This document shows positions 52,832 to 61,307 of a stretch of DNA of 64,000 nucleotides, piece by piece. The stretch comes from Myxococcus fulvus. GTDB taxonomy: Bacteria; Myxococcota; Myxococcia; Myxococcales; Myxococcaceae. Below the pieces are notes generated by a model, which saw only the letters and a list, made by a program, of their open reading frames with translations, ran no database searches and was not told the origin of the DNA. How positions within the stretch are numbered: the stretch's first letter is position 1; each line of letters starts with the position of its first letter. The stretch is from contig NZ_FOIB01000001.1 in the NCBI RefSeq assembly GCF_900111765.1, positions 682,001-746,000 of the forward strand, read 5' to 3'. A program made the translations under genes and the position numbers.

Positions 52832-53602
52832 GTGAAGAGTCTCTTGTGGATAATCCTGTTCATGCTCGGCCTGGCCGGCGTGCTCATTCCGCTGACGTAT
52901 CTCTATACGGCCAGCAAGCTGCCCCAGCTCGAGAGTGAGTTCGACGTCGAGAAGCTGCTCAAGCACAGCATCGAAGGCGAGCGGATGAGCCTGCGCGCGG
53001 GCCAGTTCGAGCGCAACCCGCGCCCCATCACCTTCAACCGCCCGGACTTCTCCCGGCTGCCCAAGGACCTGGTGGCGCTCTACATCCGCCACATGGACTG
53101 CCCGCGCTACTTCCAGACGCCGCGCGAGGACGGCGCGGCCTGGGCCTGGCGCCTGTTCGTGGGCGCCACGGTGGGCTCGTCCCCGCCGGGCGAGGGCGCC
53201 TGTGAGCGGCTGTTGGCCATGCGCATCGCCCAGGCCCTGGGCATCTCCGGCAAGCTGGAGCTGACGGTCGCCGCGCACCGGCTGCACACCTTCATGCAGA
53301 AGGACCAGCTCATCGCGTACGACCTGGCCATCCTCTACTTCGAGCGCGGCATCGTCGGCGTGGAGGACGCGGCCTTCCGGCTCTTCAAGAAGGAGCTCAA
53401 CGAGCTGCAGCTCCAGGAGTTCGCCGAGCTGCAGCTCGCGCTGCCGCCGTTCTACCGCTACTGGGAGATCCGCCAGTGCAAGAACCCCACGGTGCTGCGG
53501 CAGGACCGCGACACGCTGCTGGGGGATTTGGCGGGGTGGAAGCTGGTGAGCGAGGACCGCGCGCGCAACGCGACGTCCCAGAAGCTGGGCTGCATGGAGT
53601 GA
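52832..53602 (+). CDS. Membrane protein resembling an inactive GT51 transglycosylase
   Basis: A 256-residue protein from GTG 52832 with a single N-terminal helix (LLWIILFMLGLAGVLIPLTYLY) and the bulk outside. The body follows the order of the GT51 peptidoglycan glycosyltransferase domain: LPKDLVALYIRHMD..RYF (about 76-94) at the place of the E-D-x-x-F motif, then AAHRLHTFMQKDQLIAYDLA, LYFERGIVGVEDAAFRLFKK, and LQLQEFAELQLALPPFYRYW. The catalytic Glu of motif 1 is Met88 and the GxSTxTQQ loop reads PGEGACERLL, so both catalytic features are lost. I infer a pseudoenzyme that could regulate cell-wall synthesis; no database comparison was possible. Confidence 0.72.
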   Translation: MKSLLWIILFMLGLAGVLIPLTYLYTASKLPQLESEFDVEKLLKHSIEGERMSLRAGQFERNPRPITFNRPDFSRLPKDLVALYIRHMDCPRYFQTPREDGAAWAWRLFVGATVGSSPPGEGACERLLAMRIAQALGISGKLELTVAAHRLHTFMQKDQLIAYDLAILYFERGIVGVEDAAFRLFKKELNELQLQEFAELQLALPPFYRYWEIRQCKNPTVLRQDRDTLLGDLAGWKLVSEDRARNATSQKLGCME

Positions 53603-53612
53603 GCGGTTCGCT

Positions 53613-53634
53613 CGGGCGCGCGTCGGTGCGCCCG
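53613..53634. terminator. Hairpin between convergent genes
   Basis: CGGGCGC (53613-53619) pairs with GCGCCCG (53628-53634) around an eight-base loop, in the 36 bases between the stops of the GT51-like gene and the kinase gene. It would serve both strands. Confidence 0.5.
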
Positions 53635-53638
53635 GGCC

Positions 53639-55705
53639 TCAGTCCTTCTTGATGAACATCGTCTCCAGGAGGTCGATGCCCTGCTGGACATTGCGTAAGG
53701 CGTTGGCGTCGTCGGCGTCCTTGGCGGCGATGCGGAGGTTGTCCAGCCGATTCAGCATGGCGGTCGGGCTCGTCACCCGCTTCTGCGCCAGGAGCTCGGG
53801 CAGGGCTTCCTCCAACGATTCGATGCGCTTGAGCACCTTGGCGCGCGACTGCGGGTCCAAGGGGAGGGCGGCGGTCTTGCTCGTGCTCGAGGAGCGTCCC
53901 GTGCGCGCCACTGTCTCAGGCGCCTCGGTGGAGGAACCGACCTCGCGCGAGGACTTCGCGAGGGCCAGCGATTTCTTCGTGGCGCTTGCCGAGCCCGCGG
54001 ACCCCGCTTCGGACTCGGACGGGGCCACGACGGGTGCGCTCGCGGCGGCCAGCGGCGCACCGGACTGACCGGTCGCGCCCGCGACGGTGGGAGCCTGCTG
54101 CGCGGTGGAGCCCGCGGGATTCTGGCCATCACCGACGGCCGAGGTTCCGACGGCGCCGCCCACCCCAGGGACCTGCTGCCCCGCGTGGGCTTCGTCCACA
54201 GGGGCCGCGGCGAGCGGTCCGGTGCCAGCTTCGTTCCGCGCAGTCCCGGCGAGATGCCCGTCGCCGGCTTCGTTCCGCGCAGTCCCGGCGAGATGCCCGT
54301 CGCCGGCTTCGTTCCGCGTCGCCACGGCGAGACGCTCGGCTTCGTCCTGGGCCTCTGCGGCGAGACGCCCGGCGCGAGCATCCACCTCGCGCTGGGGCGT
54401 GAGCGGCACGGCGCGAGCCGGCTCGCGCAGGATGAACGCCGCGGCGCCGGCGAGCAGCAGCGCGGCCGTCCCCACCGCCACGGCCACGGGCAGGTGCTTG
54501 CGCGCGGGCGCATCCAGCACCGCCGTCGGCCGCAGGCCCCGCTCCGCGCCCAGCTCCGACGGCGCGGGCACGGGCGCGGTGGGCCTGCGCGAGGCGGCGT
54601 CGTCCGGGACGGACGGCTTCGGCTGCGTGGGGGCGAGGGCGCTCGCGTTGGAGTGCGTGGTGGAGCGCAGGGAGCGGCGCAGCTTGTGGAGCTGCTGCCG
54701 GAGCGCATCCGCCGAGTTGGGGCGCGCCTCCGGGTCCTTGGTCAGCATCTGCAGGATGAACGCATCCAGCGCGGGCGGCAGGTCGGGGACGAACTCCGAC
54801 GGCCGGGGCGGACGCGCCTCCACGTGCTTCATCAGCAGGTCCACCGGCGAGCTGCCGATGAAGGGCAGCCGCCCCGTCACCATCTCGAACGTGACGACGC
54901 CCAGTGCGTAGAGGTCGGTCATCGGACCCACCTCCTGGCCTCGCGCCTGCTCCGGGGCCATGTACTCCGGCGTGCCCACCACCATGTCCGTGCGCGTCTG
55001 CGCGGTACGGCCGGTGGGGCCCTGGCCCCGCTTGGCGAGGCCGAAGTCCAGCACCTTCACGTACCGCGAGCCGTCCGGCTGGTGGACCATGAAGATGTTG
55101 CTCGGCTTCAAGTCCCGGTGCACCACGCCCGCGCCATGCGCCGCGGCCAGCGCCGCCAGCACCTCGTCCAGGATGGGCAGCGCCTCCAGCACGGGCAGCC
55201 GCGTCTTCTCCGAGAGCACCGCGTCGAGCGGCTGGCCCTCCAGGTACTCCATGACGATGTACTGCCGGCCGTCGGGCACCTGGCCGAAGCCGAAGATGTC
55301 GATGATGCCGCGGTGGCGGATGGCGTTCACCGCGCGCGCCTCGGCGAGCAGCCGCTCCACCTGCTCGGTGGAGTGCGCCAGCTCCGGGCGCAGCACCTTC
55401 ACCGCCACGCGCTTGCCGATGAGCGGCTGGATGCCCTCGTACACCAGCCCCATGCCGCCCACGCCCACCCGAGCGCGCAGCTCGTACTCACCAAGCTTCA
55501 GGCCGATGAGCGGGTCCCTCATGGACTCCGCCGAGGCCTCCAGGGTGCTCTGCACGATGACCTTCGGCTCGTCGGCCTCCGGCGATGCCGGTGCCGGCGG
55601 TGGGACGTGGAACGCAGCGAGTGCCACGGTGCCATCCCGCGGGCACACACCGGTGTCGGCGGGGACGGGAAGACCACAGGTTTCGCAGTTCAGCTCGGAA
55701 GCCAT
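53639..55705 (-). CDS. Membrane Ser/Thr protein kinase with repeat tail
   Basis: A 688-residue eukaryotic-like kinase from ATG 55705. The N-terminus has a small zinc-ribbon-like segment (CETCGLPVPADTGVC). The kinase domain (about 72-330) has VGVGGMGLVYEG, VAVKVL, HRDLKPSNI, LDFGLAK and YMAPEQ intact, so it should be active. A membrane helix (LPVAVAVGTAALLLAGAAAFI, about 425-445) separates it from a Glu/Ala/Ser-rich periplasmic tail with 13-residue repeats and a final helical region ending in LETMFIKKD. No PASTA or other known sensor is present. Substrates are unknown. Confidence 0.88.
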   Translation of the reverse strand: MASELNCETCGLPVPADTGVCPRDGTVALAAFHVPPPAPASPEADEPKVIVQSTLEASAESMRDPLIGLKLGEYELRARVGVGGMGLVYEGIQPLIGKRVAVKVLRPELAHSTEQVERLLAEARAVNAIRHRGIIDIFGFGQVPDGRQYIVMEYLEGQPLDAVLSEKTRLPVLEALPILDEVLAALAAAHGAGVVHRDLKPSNIFMVHQPDGSRYVKVLDFGLAKRGQGPTGRTAQTRTDMVVGTPEYMAPEQARGQEVGPMTDLYALGVVTFEMVTGRLPFIGSSPVDLLMKHVEARPPRPSEFVPDLPPALDAFILQMLTKDPEARPNSADALRQQLHKLRRSLRSTTHSNASALAPTQPKPSVPDDAASRRPTAPVPAPSELGAERGLRPTAVLDAPARKHLPVAVAVGTAALLLAGAAAFILREPARAVPLTPQREVDARAGRLAAEAQDEAERLAVATRNEAGDGHLAGTARNEAGDGHLAGTARNEAGTGPLAAAPVDEAHAGQQVPGVGGAVGTSAVGDGQNPAGSTAQQAPTVAGATGQSGAPLAAASAPVVAPSESEAGSAGSASATKKSLALAKSSREVGSSTEAPETVARTGRSSSTSKTAALPLDPQSRAKVLKRIESLEEALPELLAQKRVTSPTAMLNRLDNLRIAAKDADDANALRNVQQGIDLLETMFIKKD
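54229..54318 (-). repeat. 39-bp in-frame repeats in the kinase tail
   Basis: Two identical 39-base units (54229-54267 and 54268-54306) plus a diverged third encode RNEAGDGHLAGTA-type peptide in the periplasmic tail. Perfect identity suggests recent duplication and a length-variable stalk. Confidence 0.8.
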
Positions 55706-55822
55706 CTCGGGAAGAAAGGCCAGCGTAGCAAGACCGGGAGGGGGGCGCGATGGGCTTCGGACCTGGGTGCAGGGCGAGCGTTCAGGCGACGCACACCCCA
55801 AGTGTCCCCGACGCCCCTCCAG

Positions 55823-55838
55823 CGTCGGTCAGCCGACG
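55823..55838 (-). terminator. Small hairpin after the Gly-rich lipoprotein gene
   Basis: CGTCGG (55823-55828) pairs with CCGACG (55833-55838) around TCAG, a few bases beyond the stop at 55846 on the minus strand. Alternative pairing with an adjacent CGACGC is possible. Confidence 0.3.
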
Positions 55839-55845
55839 GATGTCC

Positions 55846-57519
55846 CTACGGCGAGGTCGGGCAGCCCCACGTCGGTACGGACGCGCCGGGTTCGCCCGCA
55901 GGGCCCGTGCTCGGTCCACCATCGCCGCCCGGACCCTGGGTGATGGTCGTCCCCGCGTCGTCCTGCGTCACCTGCGAGCGTGTGCACCAGATGCCCACCG
56001 AGGGGCCGCCGCCACCACCGCCGCCAGGCCCACCCGCGCCTCCGTTGCCGCCCTTGCCGCCCGCGCCTCCGGCGCCACTGCGGTAGGTCATGTCTTCGAG
56101 GTTGGTGCGCGGCACGATGGGACCACCCTCACCACCGGGTCCCCCGAGTCCACCCGCGCCGCCCCGCCCGCCCGCGCCGCCGCCGAGCGTCTCGATGGAC
56201 GTGGCCGTCTCCAACGCCACGTTCGAGTCGAACACCAGCAGGCCGATGGAGGCACCGCCACCACCGCCGCCCTGGCCGCCCTGGCCGCCGCAGCCACCCG
56301 CGCCGCCGCCGCTGCCTCCGGGGCTGGCGGGCTCGGGGAGCTGGGGGTCCGACTGGATGGTGCAACTGCCACCACTGCCGCCACCACCACCGCCCGTGCC
56401 GGACCGCCCCGCCTCACCCGCGCCTCCGTTCTGGCCCGTGCCCACCGTCCACGTCCCGTCGACCTCCGACAAGGTCCCCATTCCCGCGCCGAGCGTGCCC
56501 GCGTCCCCGGGGATGCCCGCGATGCCCGCGTCTCCCGCGAAGCCGTCGCCAGCGGCACAACTGCAGGTGGAGGGGGAGGCGCTACAGTCCTTCACGTCAT
56601 GGCGTCCACCGGCGCCGCCCGTGCCTCCCGTGGGAGGGTCTCCCGCTTGAGGCTGTCCCGGGGCTCCCATGATGCCCGCGGCCTTGTGGACTCCGGGAGC
56701 GCCGTCTCCGCCAGCGCGCGAGCCCTCGCCGGGGCACGCCAGGTTGATGCCTCCAACGCCGCCGTCACCCGGGATGAGCGGGCCGCCATCGGGCGTCGTG
56801 CCGCCCTCGCCGCCGTCGGGGCCCGGTGCACCGGCGTCCCCGTTCGCGCCATCCTGGCCCGCGGCGCCGTGTCCGGCCGTGAGCACGGTGTGGCGCAGCC
56901 GCACGTCCGAGCCGATGACGCGCAGGGCGATGGAGGGCTGTCCCGGCGCCTGTCCATCCGCGGAGCGCACGCGCAGGTACTCCAGCACGATGCCCGCGTC
57001 GGACAAGCCGCGCACGGTGAGCGCGGTGGGGCCGGCCTCCAGCTGGGCCACCTGGGTGCCGGCGCGGCGCCAGCCGCCATCGCGCCCCGCGTAGCCGCCG
57101 TGGAGCGAGACGGGCACGTCCAGCGTCAGCTCACCCTCCTGGTACGCCCCGCCCGCCAGGTACACCCGCGTGGGCGCGCCGCCGTCCCACTGGCGCACGA
57201 GCGACAGCGCGTGGCCGAGCGTGCGCAGCGGCGCGTCGCGCGTGCCGGTGCCGTTGACGTCGTCGCCCGTCACGGGGTCGACGAACAGGCCCTCGCTGGC
57301 GCGGCCATCCACGCCGTCGCAGTCGGAGTCCTCGAAGGTGTCGTCCGGGGTGTCGTCGATGGCGGTGTTGGGGATGCAGCGCCCGGCGTCGGGCACCTGC
57401 TCGCACCGGCCCTCGTCGAGGCAGCGCTTCCGGGCGGCGTCGAAGTCGTAGCAACCGCCGGCGGCGAGCACCGCGCCGAGCGCCGCGCCCAGGGCGCCGA
57501 GCGTCCAGGTCTTCCGCAT
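55846..57519 (-). CDS. Gly-rich surface lipoprotein
   Basis: A 557-residue protein from ATG 57519, with GAGAGGA upstream. The leader ends in a lipobox AAGGC, then a short Cys-containing region (about 25-60) and a DUF1565-like segment, where VDPVTGDDVNGTGTRDAPLRTL is the opening typical of parallel beta-helix proteins. Residues about 200-530 are dominated by Gly, Asp and Ala in collagen-like and GG-X patterns interrupted by short folded strands. Such proteins are commonly exported in myxobacteria. Likely an outer-membrane surface structural protein; its ligand is unknown. The next gene on this strand starts 14 bases upstream of it. Confidence 0.8.
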   Translation of the reverse strand: MRKTWTLGALGAALGAVLAAGGCYDFDAARKRCLDEGRCEQVPDAGRCIPNTAIDDTPDDTFEDSDCDGVDGRASEGLFVDPVTGDDVNGTGTRDAPLRTLGHALSLVRQWDGGAPTRVYLAGGAYQEGELTLDVPVSLHGGYAGRDGGWRRAGTQVAQLEAGPTALTVRGLSDAGIVLEYLRVRSADGQAPGQPSIALRVIGSDVRLRHTVLTAGHGAAGQDGANGDAGAPGPDGGEGGTTPDGGPLIPGDGGVGGINLACPGEGSRAGGDGAPGVHKAAGIMGAPGQPQAGDPPTGGTGGAGGRHDVKDCSASPSTCSCAAGDGFAGDAGIAGIPGDAGTLGAGMGTLSEVDGTWTVGTGQNGGAGEAGRSGTGGGGGGSGGSCTIQSDPQLPEPASPGGSGGGAGGCGGQGGQGGGGGGASIGLLVFDSNVALETATSIETLGGGAGGRGGAGGLGGPGGEGGPIVPRTNLEDMTYRSGAGGAGGKGGNGGAGGPGGGGGGGPSVGIWCTRSQVTQDDAGTTITQGPGGDGGPSTGPAGEPGASVPTWGCPTSP

Positions 57520-57533
57520 GGGTCCTCTCGAGG

Positions 57534-58475
57534 TCATGGCCACGTCCCGGACAGGCCCACCATGGCGCCACCCGACGTCACGGCGGCGGAGGGGACGACC
57601 TTCGCGGGAGGGTCGTCCTCCGGCCACAGGAACATCACCGCGCCGGCGACGAGCCCCGCCGCGCCCAGCCCGAAGGCCACGCGGCTCACCGTCTGCGCGC
57701 TCTTGCCCTGGGACACCAGCGCGTCCGAGTCCCGCAAGGGGATGTCCGCGCCGCCGGTCTCCAGCGTGTCGTAGCGGTCCTTGGCCTTCAGGTAGAACAC
57801 CGTCCCCACGCCCGCGAGCACCACGCCGCCCGCCGCGGGCAGCCAGGACCAGCGTCGCGCGGAGGAGGTCCGCGCGATGGCGGGCTCCGTCGGCACGGGC
57901 GCTGGCTGGGCGCCGGGCTCGGAGGTGCCGGGCCGGGTCACTCGCGCGGGCGGGGGCACGTCATCGATGCGCGGCGCAGGGGGCGGTGGCCGCAGCGCAC
58001 GCAGCGTCGCGGGCAGCACCACGTCCATCGTCTGCGTGAGCGCGTCCAGCAGGCTGTCCTCGAGCACGTCGGAGACGGAGTGCTCGGCGATGAGCGCGCC
58101 GTCCTTCGCCGCGTGGGTCTTCATGCTCGCGCGGTAGCCCTGGGGCTTTCGCACCAGCTCCGTGACGAGCACGACCTCCGCCTGGCTGACGTTTCCCAGC
58201 CATTGGAGGCAGGGCGCCTCGGTGCGCTTGCAGCGCAGGAGCGCGCGCCGCTTCGTCGCGGGCAGCTTGCGGGTGACGTTGTCCATCCGGATGACGAGCA
58301 CGCCTCGCGACTCGAGCTGCTCCGTGATGTGCTCGCGCGCGAAATCCACGACGTGGGTGGGAGTTCCCGTCGCGTCCGGGGGCGCGACCAACACGCTCAA
58401 GGGCCCTTGTGGGGCGGGGAGCGTGGGCGCCTGGGATGCGACCACGGTGAAGACGGCGACGAGGGAGATCAACAC
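57534..58475 (-). CDS. Membrane protein with periplasmic domain, unknown family
   Basis: A 313-residue protein from GTG 58475; no good start codon gives a strong ribosome site. It has an N-terminal signal-like segment (VLISLVAVFTVVASQAP), an extracytoplasmic domain of about 150 residues with LSVLVAPPDATGT, VLVIRMDNVTRKLPATKRRALLRCK and SQAEVVLVTELVRKPQGY, then a Pro-rich linker and two C-terminal helices (about 210-228, 275-295). The domain pattern suggests a curli or PEGA-like assembly or a TolB-like ABC family, but I cannot name it. It is in an operon with the Gly-rich lipoprotein. Confidence 0.68.
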   Translation of the reverse strand: MLISLVAVFTVVASQAPTLPAPQGPLSVLVAPPDATGTPTHVVDFAREHITEQLESRGVLVIRMDNVTRKLPATKRRALLRCKRTEAPCLQWLGNVSQAEVVLVTELVRKPQGYRASMKTHAAKDGALIAEHSVSDVLEDSLLDALTQTMDVVLPATLRALRPPPPAPRIDDVPPPARVTRPGTSEPGAQPAPVPTEPAIARTSSARRWSWLPAAGGVVLAGVGTVFYLKAKDRYDTLETGGADIPLRDSDALVSQGKSAQTVSRVAFGLGAAGLVAGAVMFLWPEDDPPAKVVPSAAVTSGGAMVGLSGTWP

Positions 58476-58582
58476 GTGAGCACTTTCCCCCCGACACGAC
58501 CTCCTCGCAAGAAGGGGAATCAGGGGCGACCCACCTCGGGTGGCGTCACGCTCGCGGGCGGTGCGTGCGGTGGCGGGGGACT

Positions 58583-58605
58583 CCACCACCCGGGTAGGGT
58601 GGTGG
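58583..58605 (-). terminator. Hairpin terminator after the CpaF-type gene
   Basis: CCACCACCC (58583-58591) pairs perfectly with GGGTGGTGG (58597-58605) around five bases. It lies 17 bases beyond the CpaF stop on the minus strand. Confidence 0.65.
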
Positions 58606-58622
58606 CGTCGTGACCCGAGGCC

Positions 58623-60383
58623 TCAGCGCCGAGGCCGCTCCGACGGAGCGGGGCGGATCTGCGTTTTCTCGGAGCCGCCCTGGGGCTCGGCCGTCGCGCC
58701 CGTGTCCTCGTCCTCGTCCTCGACGTGGGCGGGCATGGACGGCGGGGGCCTGCGCGCGGCGAGCGCGGGGCGGGCCCCGGGAGGCGGAGGCCTGGGCGGC
58801 GGCGTGCCTGGGCGACGCGGCGGCGGAGGCCGGCCCGCGTCGGTGAGCAGCTCCTCGTCCACCTCCACCTTGGCCTCGGCAGCGTGGTCCATGCCGCTGG
58901 CGAAGGGGCTGCGGGTGGGCGGCGGCGTCTTGTCGTCGTCGCTCTCGGGAGGAGGCGGCGGGCGCGCGGCGGGAGGTCGGGCGGCGGCCTGTCCCGCGGG
59001 CGGCGTGGCGCTGGCCGCCCTGGGCGGCGCGGCCGGCGTCGCGGGCTTCCCAGTGGGCAGGTTCGCGGGCACCTGCACCTGCACGGGCGCGGCGGCGGGC
59101 GCGGGCGCTCCACCGGCCTTGGCGGCCTTGGCCTCGCGCGCGTTCTGCTTGAGCTTCTCCTCGAAGGCGGACCACTCCTGCTTGAAGTGCGCGGGGTCCG
59201 GCTGTCCCTCCTCGCGGTGCTTCAGCGAGGGCGCCCACCGCACGGTGTACGACTCACCGGCGTGGAACGTGGGCGGAGGCGGCAGGCCGTAGGTGGCCGG
59301 GTCGAAGAACGAGTCCTCCAGGTCGTTGAAGCCGTACGCCTTCGCCTTGGCGACGAAGTTGGGGATGATGCCCGTGGGCGCGTGGTAGCCGAGGATGTGG
59401 TCGTCCTCGTCCTTGGCCACCGGCGTGAAGACGAAGATGTCCTGCGTGCGGTAGTCGCCCTTCTCGTTGAGCGGCAGCACCTCCGACAGGGCAATCGTCT
59501 TGCGGCTGCCGTCGTGCAGACGCTCGCAGCAGATGACGAAGTTGATGGCGCTGGCCACCTGCGCGCGCACGGCCACCATGGGCAGCTCCACGCCGGACAT
59601 GAGGCACAGCGACTCGATGCGGCGCAGCGTGTCCGTGGGCGTGTTGGCGTGCGTGGTGGCCAGCGAGCCGCCGTGGCCCGTGTTCATCGCCTGCATCAGG
59701 TGGAACGCCTCGCCGCCGCGCACCTCGCCGACCACGATTCGGTCCGGACGCAGACGCAGCGCCGAGTGCAGCAGGTCTCCCATGTCCACGCCGCCCTTGC
59801 CGAACTTGTCCGGCGGACGGCTCTCGAAGGCGACCACGTGCGTCTGGTTGAGCTGGAGCTCGGCCGAGTCCTCGATGGTGAGGATGCGCTCCTCGTCGGG
59901 GATGAGCGACGAGACGATGTTGAGCAGCGTCGTCTTGCCGGAGCCCGTGCCGCCGGCCACCAGCATGTTGAGCTTGGTGGCGATGCCCGCCTCGATGAGC
60001 CGCGCCATCTGCGGCGTCAGCGAGCCGAACTTCAGGAGCGACTGGACGGTCAGCTTCTCCTTGAAGAACTTGCGGATGGAGATGGTGGTGCCGCGGCGGG
60101 CAATCGGCGGAATCACCACGTGGATGCGGCTGCCGTCCGGCAGGCGCGCGTCCAGGCGCGGGCGCTCGTCGGTGAGCATGCGGCCGACGAACTGGGCCAT
60201 GTTGCGCGCGGCGCCGATGAGGCCTTCCTCGGTGAAGGCCGCGTCCGTCTTCGTCAGTCGGCCCTTCTTCTCGATCCACACGTCGGTGGGGCCGTTGATC
60301 ATGATCTCCGACACCGCCTCGTCGTCCAGATAGGGCAGGACGGGCTTGAGGAAGGCGCGGAGTGACTCGGTGTACATCGTCAT
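58623..60383 (-). CDS. cpaF: CpaF/TadA-type secretion ATPase with Pro-rich tail
   Basis: A 586-residue ATPase of the Tad/type IV pilus secretion family. It begins directly at the ATPase region (MTMYTESLRAFLKPVLPYLDDEAVSEIMINGPTDVWIE), with Walker A GGTGSGKTT, Walker B-type RIVVGEVRGGEAF and the GHGGSLATTHANT motif. The catalytic core ends near residue 350, followed by SYTVRWAPSLKHREEG and about 160 residues of Ala/Pro-rich sequence unusual for CpaF. No other Tad core gene is adjacent, although TadE/TadG-like genes lie at 35895-39161. It probably powers assembly of those pseudopilins or another filament. Confidence 0.88.
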   Translation of the reverse strand: MTMYTESLRAFLKPVLPYLDDEAVSEIMINGPTDVWIEKKGRLTKTDAAFTEEGLIGAARNMAQFVGRMLTDERPRLDARLPDGSRIHVVIPPIARRGTTISIRKFFKEKLTVQSLLKFGSLTPQMARLIEAGIATKLNMLVAGGTGSGKTTLLNIVSSLIPDEERILTIEDSAELQLNQTHVVAFESRPPDKFGKGGVDMGDLLHSALRLRPDRIVVGEVRGGEAFHLMQAMNTGHGGSLATTHANTPTDTLRRIESLCLMSGVELPMVAVRAQVASAINFVICCERLHDGSRKTIALSEVLPLNEKGDYRTQDIFVFTPVAKDEDDHILGYHAPTGIIPNFVAKAKAYGFNDLEDSFFDPATYGLPPPPTFHAGESYTVRWAPSLKHREEGQPDPAHFKQEWSAFEEKLKQNAREAKAAKAGGAPAPAAAPVQVQVPANLPTGKPATPAAPPRAASATPPAGQAAARPPAARPPPPPESDDDKTPPPTRSPFASGMDHAAEAKVEVDEELLTDAGRPPPPRRPGTPPPRPPPPGARPALAARRPPPSMPAHVEDEDEDTGATAEPQGGSEKTQIRPAPSERPRR

Positions 60384-60522
60384 GGCGCCTCGCAGGCTAG
60401 CGCGCCCGGGGCCTTCCCCCCAAGAACCCGTCCCGCCCGCCCGGTCGCTTCCAGTGCGGCTGTCACCCCCTGGACGCCGGGACGAAAGCGATGGGCCCCC
60501 CGCGCGGGCGGTGCTTCAATGC

Positions 60523-60539
60523 CCGACCTCGCAGGTCGG
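60523..60539 (+). promoter_or_regulatory. Inverted repeat just upstream of the ung ribosome site
   Basis: CCGACCT (60523-60529) and AGGTCGG (60533-60539) form a perfect seven-base palindrome with a three-base centre, 15 bases before the ung ATG. It could be an operator or a leader hairpin next to the GGGGAG ribosome site. Confidence 0.5.
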
Positions 60540-60554
60540 ACGGGGAGTCACACC

Positions 60555-61232
60555 ATGTTGAAGGACGGGTTGCCGGAGGACTGGAAGCGGGAGCTCAAGT
60601 CCGCGCTCGATTCACCCTCGTTCCAGGAGCTGGAGCGCTTCGTCGCCCAGGAGCGCGAGGCGGCCACCATCTTCCCCGCGGAGGAGGACCTCTTCTCCGC
60701 CTTCCGGCTGACGCCCTACGCCGACGTGCGCGTGCTGCTCCTGGGCCAGGACCCGTACCATGGGCCCGGGCAGGCACACGGGCTGGCGTTCTCCGTGAAG
60801 CCCGGCGTGCCCTCGCCGCCCTCGCTGGTGAACATCTTCAAGGAGCTGGAGGCGGACGTGGGGGAGCCACGCCCCAAGACGGGCTCCCTCATCCCCTGGG
60901 CCGAGCAGGGCGTGCTGCTGCTCAACGCCGTGCTCACCGTGCGCCAGGCCCAGCCCAACAGCCACGCGGGCCACGGCTGGGAGGACTTCACCGACGCCGT
61001 CATCCGCGCCGTGAGCGCCAAGGAGGACGCCGTCGTCTTCCTCCTCTGGGGCAAGTACGCGCAGAAGAAGAAGAAGCTCATCGACGCGAAGCGCCACGTG
61101 GTCATCGAGGGCACCCACCCCTCGCCCCTGTCGGCCAGCAGCGGCTTCTTCGGCAGCAAACCCTTCAGCAAGGTGAACCAGGCCCTGGAGTCCAAGGGCC
61201 GGCCCCCGGTCGACTGGCGCCTGTCCCGGTGA
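60555..61232 (+). CDS. ung: Uracil-DNA glycosylase (family 1)
   Basis: A 225-residue enzyme with all family 1 motifs: the water-activating GQDPYHGPGQAHGLAFSV, the uracil pocket VLLLNAVLTV, and the DNA-intercalating HPSPLSAS. Start ATG 60555 is preceded by GGGGAG seven bases away. It removes uracil from DNA and starts base excision repair. Length is normal. Divergent from cpaF. The upstream palindrome suggests some control, but not a LexA box I can recognise. Confidence 0.96.
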   Translation: MLKDGLPEDWKRELKSALDSPSFQELERFVAQEREAATIFPAEEDLFSAFRLTPYADVRVLLLGQDPYHGPGQAHGLAFSVKPGVPSPPSLVNIFKELEADVGEPRPKTGSLIPWAEQGVLLLNAVLTVRQAQPNSHAGHGWEDFTDAVIRAVSAKEDAVVFLLWGKYAQKKKKLIDAKRHVVIEGTHPSPLSASSGFFGSKPFSKVNQALESKGRPPVDWRLSR

Positions 61233-61307
61233 AGCGGCGGGCCGCACCGCCCGTCCGGGCATGAAGGCCGTGCCTCCGGGACGAGGCTTGATACGGTGCG
61301 TCGCGAC

